From the NCBI RefSeq assembly GCF_001897685.1, contig NZ_MKUG01000024.1:1-46613 (forward strand): 46,613 bases of DNA, in the 5' to 3' direction. The stretch is from Thiobacillus sp. 65-1402 (lineage in GTDB: Bacteria; Pseudomonadota; Gammaproteobacteria; Burkholderiales; Thiobacillaceae). The notes under the pieces were generated by a model. It searched no databases. It was not told the DNA's origin and saw only the letters and a list, made by a program, of their open reading frames with translations. Of this stretch, positions 10,092 to 17,785 are shown in pieces; position 1 is the first letter of the stretch; each line of letters starts with the position of its first letter. The position numbers and the translations under genes were made by a program.

Positions 10092-10490
10092 TCATTCGCC
10101 GGTGAAACGATGGATCTGGCGCCGGTCGCGCTTGGTGGGGCGCCCCTTGATCGCCGCTGCCGGGCTGGCTGCCAGCTTGCGGTCGAGCGCCTGCTGCTGG
10201 CGGCGCGCACGACTGTCCGGATCTTCCTCGTACAAGGCCTGCGCCAGCGGCGCCGGGCCGCGCTGCTTCGCCAGCGCACGCACCGTCAGCGTCCAGATGG
10301 ATTCGCCGGCAAGGATGTCCAGCCGGTCGCCCGGCCTGACTTCGCGCGCAGGCTTGACGCGCTCGCCGGCGAGCTTCACGCGGCCATGCTCAATCGCCTG
10401 GGTCGCAAGGCTGCGCGTCTTGAAAAAGCGCGCCGCCCACAGCCACTTATCCAGCCGCATCTTGTCGGACGGCGCTTGCTCAGGCGGCAC
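10092..10490 (-). CDS. hslR: S4-domain RNA-binding heat shock protein (HslR/Hsp15-like)
   Basis: Hsp15 binds stalled 50S subunits carrying tRNA-linked nascent chains. The S4 fold is clear: MRLDKWLWAARFFKTRSLA, then HGRVKLAGERVKPAREVRPGD, followed by a basic tail (KGRPTKRDRRQIHRFTGE). I prefer the GTG at 10490 (132 residues) because AGGAG sits six bases upstream; the ATG at 10460, which would begin at MRLDKW, has no ribosome site. Longer in-frame extension upstream is low-complexity and not credible. The gene ends 80 bp upstream of yhdP on the same strand, so some read-through is possible. It is divergent from the pirin gene. Confidence 0.88.
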   Translation of the reverse strand: MPPEQAPSDKMRLDKWLWAARFFKTRSLATQAIEHGRVKLAGERVKPAREVRPGDRLDILAGESIWTLTVRALAKQRGPAPLAQALYEEDPDSRARRQQQALDRKLAASPAAAIKGRPTKRDRRQIHRFTGE

Positions 10491-10657
10491 CGGGCTCTCC
10501 TGCAAACCTGTCGGGCGCCCGCCCGGCCTCGCCACCGCGCCAGGCCGGACGCCGGATTTCGCGCGGCTTGCCGTCGATGGCGGCGGAAATGGCCGGGGCG
10601 TCCGGGAGCAGGGGCATGTTCGGGTCACGTTGAATGAAGCGGTCCAATTGTGCCGGT

Positions 10658-10685
10658 TTTGCCCGCGGGAAACCACGCCTATAGT
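10658..10685 (+). promoter_or_regulatory. Possible sigma-70 promoter of pirin gene
   Basis: TTTGCC and TATAGT are separated by 16 bases, about 40 bp before the pirin start. The -35 match is weak; only the -10 is convincing. Confidence 0.3.
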
Positions 10686-10726
10686 CAGCCCATCGCCTGG
10701 ATGCAGGCCAACCTGCAGGAGACATC

Positions 10727-11425
10727 ATGCTGACCGTGCGCAAATCATCCGAACGCGGCCACGCCAACCATGGCTGGCTCGACAGCTTCCATACCTTTTC
10801 GTTTGCCGGCTACCGCGATCCCGCGTGGATGGGATTCGGCCCGCTGCGCGTCATCAACGAAGACCGCATCGCACCGGGTGCGGGCTTCCCCACCCACCGC
10901 CATCAGGATATGGAAATCGTCACCTGGGTGCTCGCCGGCGCGCTGGAACACAAGGACTCGCTCGGCAACAGCGGCGTGATCCGCCCCGGCGAGGTGCAGC
11001 GCATGCGCGCCGGACATGGCATCGCCCATAGCGAGTACAACGCATCGGCGACCGAACCGGTGCATCTGCTGCAAATCTGGATCGAGCCGGACGCCTATGG
11101 ACTGGAACCGGGCTACGAGCAGATCGCTTTCCCAGCCGAGAGCCTGCAGGGCCGGCTGCGGCTGATCGCCTCCAGCGATGGCCGCGAAGGTTCGGTGACG
11201 ATCCATCAGGATGCGGCGATTCATGCGGGCCGGCTGGCGGCCGGCGAACGCGTCAGTCTGGCGCAGGCACCGGGACGGCGAACCTGGCTGCAGGTGGCGG
11301 GCGGACGCATCAAGCTGAAGGGTCTCCCGTTGGAAGCCGGCGATACGGTGGCGATCCGTTTCGAATCCGGCATCGAAATCGAGGCCTTGGAGGCCAGCGA
11401 ACTGGTCGTGTTCGATCTTCCCTGA
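10727..11425 (+). CDS. Pirin family protein (YhhW-like)
   Basis: This 232-residue bicupin matches the length and layout of E. coli YhhW, a pirin with quercetin dioxygenase activity in vitro. The four metal ligands fall where YhhW has them: His57 and His59 (THRHQDME), His101 and Glu103 (GHGIAHSE). The N-terminal signature HGWLDSFHTFSFAGY is typical. AGGAG stands seven bases before the ATG. It is followed 42 bp later by an FMN reductase gene that has its own promoter-like sequence. The true physiological substrate of bacterial pirins is unsettled, so only the fold and metal site are firm. Confidence 0.93.
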   Translation: MLTVRKSSERGHANHGWLDSFHTFSFAGYRDPAWMGFGPLRVINEDRIAPGAGFPTHRHQDMEIVTWVLAGALEHKDSLGNSGVIRPGEVQRMRAGHGIAHSEYNASATEPVHLLQIWIEPDAYGLEPGYEQIAFPAESLQGRLRLIASSDGREGSVTIHQDAAIHAGRLAAGERVSLAQAPGRRTWLQVAGGRIKLKGLPLEAGDTVAIRFESGIEIEALEASELVVFDLP

Positions 11426-11439
11426 AGGCCCGATACAAT
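11411..11439 (+). promoter_or_regulatory. Possible sigma-70 promoter of FMN reductase gene
   Basis: TACAAT (11434-11439) is a good -10 hexamer 28 bases before the ATG. The -35 at 17-base spacing, TTCGAT, overlaps the end of the pirin gene and is poor. Confidence 0.4.
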
Positions 11440-11467
11440 CGTCCGTTTTTCAAACGCAAGGACACTC

Positions 11468-12040
11468 ATGCCCAAGATTCTCGCTTTTTCCGGCAGCATT
11501 CGCCGCGACGCCTGGAACCGCAAGCTCATCCATGCGGCGGTGGGGGCCGCCCGTGCCGCGGGCGGCGACGTCACGCTGATCGACCTGGCAGACTATCCGT
11601 TGCCGCTGTACAACGGCGACCTGGAAGACAGGGACGGCCTGCCCGACAACGCGCTGCGCCTGAAAGCGCTGTTCAAGGGTCACGACGCCTTTCTGATCGC
11701 CAGTCCGGAATACAACAGCTCGATTCCGCCGCTGCTGAAAAACACGATCGACTGGGTATCGCGCGAATGGCAGGGCGAATCGGGACTGGCGCCATACCAG
11801 AACAAGGTCGCCGCCATCATGGCCGCTTCGCCGGGCACGTTTGGCGGAATGCGCATGCTGCCGCACCTGCGGCAGATCCTGAATACCCTGGGCGTGCTGG
11901 TGCTGCCCGGCCAGTTCTCGCTGCCCCACGCCGACCAGGCGTTCGACGAGGAGAACGGCGCGCTGAAATCGCCGGCGCGGCTGCATACCCTGGTGGTGGA
12001 ACTGGTGCGCTCGACAAACCTGTTGGCGGCCGGCAAATGA
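11468..12040 (+). CDS. NADPH-dependent FMN reductase (ChrR/YieF-like)
   Basis: This 190-residue flavodoxin-fold enzyme transfers hydride from NAD(P)H to FMN-bound quinones, azo dyes or metal oxyanions. The phosphate-binding loop SGSIRRDAWNRKL and the SPEYNSSIPPLLKNTIDW segment are signatures of the family. Length is normal. AAGGA precedes the ATG by six bases. It is followed by a strong terminator at 12098. A quinone-protective antioxidant role is a family-level guess; chromate or azo activity cannot be read from sequence. Confidence 0.92.
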   Translation: MPKILAFSGSIRRDAWNRKLIHAAVGAARAAGGDVTLIDLADYPLPLYNGDLEDRDGLPDNALRLKALFKGHDAFLIASPEYNSSIPPLLKNTIDWVSREWQGESGLAPYQNKVAAIMAASPGTFGGMRMLPHLRQILNTLGVLVLPGQFSLPHADQAFDEENGALKSPARLHTLVVELVRSTNLLAAGK

Positions 12041-12097
12041 CCGGGCGCATGCAAAAAACAGGTCAACCCGCCCCCGGCCCTTCCCGCACGTCATCCA

Positions 12098-12127
12098 GCA
12101 AAAACGCCGGCTGACCGGCGTTTTTGC
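12098..12127. terminator. Bidirectional intrinsic terminator
   Basis: A perfect 13-bp stem (GCAAAAACGCCGG with CCGGCGTTTTTGC) around a CTGA loop ends in T5 on both strands. It stops the FMN reductase transcript and the opposing minus-strand PEP-CTERM region. Confidence 0.9.
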
Positions 12128-12147
12128 TGCAATGGGCGACTGCGATC

Positions 12148-12436
12148 TCAAGCCGCCTTGCGGCGGCTCTCCCCAACCCGGCGGGCCAGCCCGCGTCCAA
12201 CCGGAGCAGACTGGCGGGTTCGGGGATACCTACAGGTGTGCCTGGACGGGTGCGGCGGCGACGGGCATTGCGGCCGGCTTGTCCCCCCGAACGCCAGTGG
12301 CAGCGTGACTGAGGCCTGCATAGCCGGACAAGGCAGCCACCAGAGCCAGGCACAGAGTAAATCCCGGCGCGCTTCCTGCGCGGTAACAGCAGCGGCTGTC
12401 GATTGAGCGGACGGGAAATGGACATTGTTTCGACAT
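12148..12436 (-). pseudogene. Broken secreted-protein gene: subtilisin-type signal fused to PEP-CTERM tail
   Basis: From ATG 12436 the frame encodes a signal peptide strikingly like that of the subtilisin at 15254 (RCCYRAGSAPGFTL versus RRCYRSGSASGFSL, then GYAG in both) and stops at 12230 after 68 codons. In the shifted frame the DNA continues straight into a PEP-CTERM signature, IPEPASLL. A further one-base shift is needed to read the final RRKAA and the stop at 12148, matching the neighbour's RRKSA end. The whole catalytic middle is missing. The upstream palindrome CCTGATTCAGG is also shared with the subtilisin leader. It looks like the remnant of a PEP-CTERM-anchored paralogue of the subtilisin after an internal deletion and frameshifts. 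A chimera between neighbours is the alternative. Confidence 0.7.
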
Positions 12437-12486
12437 CACGCCTCCCAGGGTCAAGAACGTCCTGAATCAGGACACCCGTCACTCAC

Positions 12487-13209
12487 TCAGGCCGACTTGC
12501 GGCGACGCGCCAAACCAAAGCCGACCAGACCCGCGCCCATCAGCAGCAGGCTGGCAGGTTCGGGAATGTTTCCGCCGCCACCACCGCCGCCGCCGTCACC
12601 CTCATAGTTGCCAAACAGAAAACCGCTGTCGGAACAATTCGTCGAATTGCCGCAATTTCCCGCAGTCGTCAGGGACTGCAAATGTGCGCCCAACTGGCCG
12701 GAGCCTGCATCGTTTGACAGTGCGGTAGGCGCATCCAAAAACACTGCCTCAGTAAGCAAACTGGACGCCGTCATCGTAAAGGTGAGGTTTACGGTATTTG
12801 TCACATCAGCCGCATTGGGCGGGCCGGCGGGATCCAGCGCTTCAAACATAAAGGCTGCCCCTCCTGCCCCCTGCACAGTCGCGGGCGCACTGATGGCCCA
12901 GTCAACGGGGCTGAAGTTGGAGAAAACGTAATCGGAAGCCAACCCAGTCAGGTTGAAGTAAAACTCGTCAAGCTTAGCGTTTGGATGGAGCGGTGAGTTG
13001 ATGTCGACGGTCCAAAGAGCCACGTTTGATGTGGTATCTCCCGTGATGGTGACATTGATAAACAGATTGTCGGGACTATCCGGACGAATATCACCGCTCA
13101 ATTGGGAGGTAATGGTAAACGGGATCGCATGCGCGCCTTGCGACATTAAAGCCAGGGCAAGCGCGGAGGCGGAAAAAAATGCTGATGTGGAAATGCGGCC
13201 GGTTTTCAA
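12487..13209 (-). CDS. PEP-CTERM sorting domain surface protein
   Basis: This is a secreted protein of unknown function carrying the exosortase sorting signal. A TTG at 13209 is the likely start (240 residues): AAGGAG lies six bases upstream, and it gives MKTGRISTSAFFSASALALA as signal peptide ending at GAHA. The GTG at 13224 would put that ribosome site inside the gene. The middle is beta-rich, Asn/Thr/Ser-rich and has two Cys. A Gly8 run precedes NIPEPASLLLMGAGL, a hydrophobic helix and the basic RRRKSA end, the full PEP-CTERM tripartite signal. No exosortase (XrtA/EpsH) is in the window. A sigma-54-like promoter lies upstream. The protein is likely cut by exosortase and released or bound to exopolysaccharide, by family analogy. 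Confidence 0.88.
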   Translation of the reverse strand: MKTGRISTSAFFSASALALALMSQGAHAIPFTITSQLSGDIRPDSPDNLFINVTITGDTTSNVALWTVDINSPLHPNAKLDEFYFNLTGLASDYVFSNFSPVDWAISAPATVQGAGGAAFMFEALDPAGPPNAADVTNTVNLTFTMTASSLLTEAVFLDAPTALSNDAGSGQLGAHLQSLTTAGNCGNSTNCSDSGFLFGNYEGDGGGGGGGGNIPEPASLLLMGAGLVGFGLARRRKSA

Positions 13210-13251
13210 GGTCTTCTCCTTCACGAGATATCGATACGTACTTATTCAGCA

Positions 13252-13268
13252 AGCATTTTTTGTTCCAA
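13252..13268 (-). promoter_or_regulatory. Sigma-54-like -24/-12 promoter of PEP-CTERM gene
   Basis: On the minus strand TTGGAACAAAAAATGCT has GG (13265-13266) and GC (13253-13254) exactly ten bases apart. It departs from the YTGGCACGRNNNTTGCW consensus at only a few positions. It would start transcription near 13241, about 30 bases before the TTG start. PEP-CTERM genes in several betaproteobacteria are controlled by the sigma-54 activator PrsR, which fits. Confidence 0.6.
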
Positions 13269-13370
13269 AAAAACAACGATATCCCAACACATTGAATGAA
13301 AAGACTTTTATTGGATTTTAAAAACTTTATTTCCGGTCCGCCTTATTTTCCGTAAAAAAATCCGACAAAA

Positions 13371-13392
13371 AAAGCGCCTCGACGGGCGCTTT
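13371..13392 (-). terminator. Intrinsic terminator of subtilisin gene
   Basis: On the minus strand an AAAGCGCC/GGCGCTTT stem with a six-base loop is followed by a T7 run, about 18 bases after the stop of the S8 peptidase gene. Confidence 0.85.
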
Positions 13393-13409
13393 CTTCACTG
13401 CAGGCTGGC

Positions 13410-15254
13410 CTACTTGTAAACCGTCACCGTCCTACTCGTCGGGTTGCCCGAGTTGTCGGTAGCGCGCACGGTGACACTATGCGCGCCTTTGGCCAGCTTG
13501 CGGGTGTTCCAGCTGTAGCTGAGCGCGCCGCCGTAGGCGAGAGCCACTTCCTTGCCGTCGATGACCAGCGAGATTTTGGCAATGCCCTGATTGTCGGTAG
13601 CGCTCGCACTGACCGTCTGCTTGCTGGGCGAAATCGTCATGCCGTCGGTCAGGTTGAAGCTGGCGATGGTGGGCGCGATGCTGTCGTTGCCGACCGTAAC
13701 CGCAACCGACGGTGAGGTGCCGCGATTGCCCGCCGCGTCATAGGCCTGCACGCTGAGGGTGTAACTGCCGTCCGCCTTGCCGGCGGTGTCCCAGGCGAAA
13801 GCAAAAGGCGCCAGGCTGTCGCTGGCAGCCAGCTGGCCGTTGACGTAGAAATCGGCCCGGGTTACGCCGACGTTGTCGGAATAATTGACATCGACCGGCA
13901 CCACACCGGATACGCGCCCGCCGGTGGGCGAGGCAATGCTGACCGAGGGCGCCTGGGTATCGGCGGCGATGGTCTGGTTGGCGCTCTGCACCGCCGCCGC
14001 GGCATCGACCCGGCCGGAGCCATAGTACTGGTCATAGCCGGCCGCGCCGAGATCGAGCGAAGTCGTTTTCAGGATGCGGTCGACGTCGGCCGGGGTCAGC
14101 TTGCCGTTGGCGGACAGCATCAGCGCCGCGGTGGCGGCAACCACGGGGCTGGAAAACGAGGTGCCAGAGGCGTTGGAATAGCCGCCGCCGACGGTGGTGG
14201 TGTACACGCTCACCCCCGGCGCCGCCAGGTCGACATAGGCGCCATAGCTCGAGAAGCTGGCGCGCGCGTCGTTCTGGTCGGTGGCGGCGACGCTCAGTAG
14301 AGCGTCGCTGGCCGCAATGCTCTCGAGCCCGCCGCTGTTGCCGGCGGCCACCACCACCACGCCGCCCTTGCTGCGCAGGTATTGCGCTGCCGACTGCACG
14401 GTGGCGCTCCCGGACACGCCGTTGTAGCTGACGTTCACCACCTTGGCGCCATGGTCGGCTGCCCAGTAGATCCCCTGCGCAACCGTGCTCCAGTAGGCAT
14501 AGGCGTTGGCGTCGGCAATGCGTACCGGCATGATCTTCGCGCCCCAGGCCACCCCTGCGCTGCCCTTGGCGTTGTTCGCCGCCATCGCCGCCACGCCGGC
14601 CACCCAGGTGCCGTGGCCGTTGACATCGGCGGTATTCGAGTTGTTGTCGTAGACGTTCCAGCCCGGCACCAAGTTGGGCGCGAGATCGGGATGGGCGCTG
14701 TCGATGCCGGTATCCAGAATGGCGATGGTCACGCCGCTGCCGTTGGCGTTGTCCCAGGCGGCGGGAGCCTGGATCTTGGGCAGCGCCCAGCTGTTGCCAT
14801 AGGCGGGATCGGACACGGTGGCGGCAGGTGCGACCGCCATATCGAGCTCGACGTATTTCAGCTTGCGGTTCTTGCGCAACTCGCGCATCGCCGCGGCTTC
14901 ATCGGCCCCCACGGACAATTCGACCACGTGCGTATTCAACTGCCGGATATAGCCCTTCGAGCGTCCGTTCACGGATTTCAGCGCCTGCTCGAACTGGCCC
15001 GCGGACAAGCCGGCACGCGGCGCAACCAGCAGCCGCCCACGCGCCCAGCCGACATACGGCGCGGCTTTTTCGACCACCGCCGGGGGCTTGTTGCCCTGCG
15101 CCGATGCCGACGCCGGAGCTGCTTCGGCGAAGCCGGCATACCCTGCCAACAGGGCAAGCAGCAACAGGCTCAACGAAAAACCCGATGCACTGCCGCTGCG
15201 GTAGCAACGGCGATGGTCGGAAAGCTGGACAGGGAACGGGCTATGGTGCGGCAT
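13410..15254 (-). CDS. Secreted S8 (subtilisin) family serine protease
   Basis: The 614-residue product has a long signal peptide (1-45), an inhibitor-like propeptide (about 72-140, RLLVAPRAGLSAGQFEQALK), the S8 domain (about 160-455) and two Ig-like beta domains (about 468-550 and 555-614). The catalytic set is complete: Asp181 (LDTGIDSAHPD), His214 (NGHGTWVAG), Asn306 of the oxyanion hole (AAGNS) and Ser366 (GTSFSSP). ATG 15254 is chosen because GAGGA lies upstream and the signal peptide then starts correctly; frames extending upstream run into the riboswitch. There is no C-terminal anchor. A c-di-GMP-I riboswitch occupies its leader, so expression should follow c-di-GMP. The substrate is unknown; trimming of surface proteins is plausible inference. 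Confidence 0.93.
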   Translation of the reverse strand: MPHHSPFPVQLSDHRRCYRSGSASGFSLSLLLLALLAGYAGFAEAAPASASAQGNKPPAVVEKAAPYVGWARGRLLVAPRAGLSAGQFEQALKSVNGRSKGYIRQLNTHVVELSVGADEAAAMRELRKNRKLKYVELDMAVAPAATVSDPAYGNSWALPKIQAPAAWDNANGSGVTIAILDTGIDSAHPDLAPNLVPGWNVYDNNSNTADVNGHGTWVAGVAAMAANNAKGSAGVAWGAKIMPVRIADANAYAYWSTVAQGIYWAADHGAKVVNVSYNGVSGSATVQSAAQYLRSKGGVVVVAAGNSGGLESIAASDALLSVAATDQNDARASFSSYGAYVDLAAPGVSVYTTTVGGGYSNASGTSFSSPVVAATAALMLSANGKLTPADVDRILKTTSLDLGAAGYDQYYGSGRVDAAAAVQSANQTIAADTQAPSVSIASPTGGRVSGVVPVDVNYSDNVGVTRADFYVNGQLAASDSLAPFAFAWDTAGKADGSYTLSVQAYDAAGNRGTSPSVAVTVGNDSIAPTIASFNLTDGMTISPSKQTVSASATDNQGIAKISLVIDGKEVALAYGGALSYSWNTRKLAKGAHSVTVRATDNSGNPTSRTVTVYK

Positions 15255-15320
15255 GGTGGGTCCTCGATCGAAAAAACTGCCTGAATCAGGGCGCACAACG
15301 CAGCGGCCGCCAAACGGCCT

Positions 15321-15400
15321 CACACCACGGCGGCCCCGCTGCCTTTCTCACAGGCCGGAAGCTTTGCGTCCCCGCTTCGCAACGGGTTTGCCCTTGTACA
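15321..15400 (-). promoter_or_regulatory. Cyclic di-GMP-I (GEMM-I) riboswitch aptamer
   Basis: Read on the minus strand, the leader of the S8 protease contains the GEMM-I core. It has GGGCAAACC, a P2 hairpin CCCGUU-GCGA-AGCGGG capped by the GNRA tetraloop, the strongly conserved GGGACGCAAAGC, CUUCCGGCCU opening the P3 stem, and GGCAGCGGGGCCGCCG at the 3' side. These correspond element by element to the Vibrio cholerae Vc2 aptamer. Downstream GGCGGCC (15306-15312) is exactly complementary to GGCCGCC at the aptamer 3' edge, and a short CCTG-ATT-CAGG hairpin runs into T6, a possible expression platform. Whether ligand turns the gene on or off cannot be decided by eye. Confidence 0.88.
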
Positions 15401-15506
15401 GGTTATCAACAATAACGACGATTTTTCGCCACACTTGAGCGCTTGGAAAAAAAATGATCCCCATATTTATCAATGGGTTACAAAAATTCCCGCCGCCTCC
15501 GCGCAA

Positions 15507-15540
15507 AAAACCAAAGCCCCCATTCGGGGGCTTTGGTTTT
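15507..15540. terminator. Strong bidirectional intrinsic terminator after acs
   Basis: A perfect 15-bp stem, AAAACCAAAGCCCCC with GGGGGCTTTGGTTTT, encloses ATTC. On the minus strand it is followed by a T-run and lies about 195 bp after the acs stop. Confidence 0.9.
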
Positions 15541-15735
15541 CCATTCCCGCTGCGTAATGAACGCAAGGCTTCATCGCCGGGGTTCAAGCAATGGTCGCGG
15601 GAATGGATGGGTTTGATCGGTCCCGGGGACCGGCGGGGGCCGGCGATCAGGGGCGATCAGGATTGCCATGGCGCCGTCCGGCGCTCCACGGTTTCGCGCC
15701 AGGACGGCCGCTCTTCGGGCGGCCGGCTGCCACGC

Positions 15736-17703
<1,968 letters not shown>

Positions 17704-17747
17704 ATGCTCTCCCCACTGATAGAGTGTTTGATAACCGTCTGATTCTA

Positions 17748-17773
17748 ATTCAAAGCGCCTGATTCAAAGCGCC
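17748..17773. repeat. Short direct repeat between acs and glnE
   Basis: ATTCAAAGCGCC occurs twice (17748-17759 and 17762-17773), a tandem with 14-bp period inside the divergent promoter region just before glnE. It may be an operator or a chance duplication. Confidence 0.4.
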
Positions 17774-17785
17774 CCGATCCAAGCC

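Larger units (their letters stand above)
15255..15735. other. Regulatory intergenic region between subtilisin and acs
   Basis: The 481 bp hold the c-di-GMP riboswitch and its platform (about 15257-15400), an AT-richer stretch at 15401-15480 likely to contain the protease promoter, the acs terminator (15507-15540) and a perfect 10-bp inverted pair CCATTCCCGC (15541-15550) / GCGGGAATGG (15597-15606) of unknown meaning. No coding frame here is credible. Confidence 0.6.

Noticed and set aside
12063-12482. 139-residue minus-strand frame covering the PEP-CTERM tail
   Set aside because: It joins shifted frames of the broken gene and runs through the terminator at 12098; better explained as a pseudogene.
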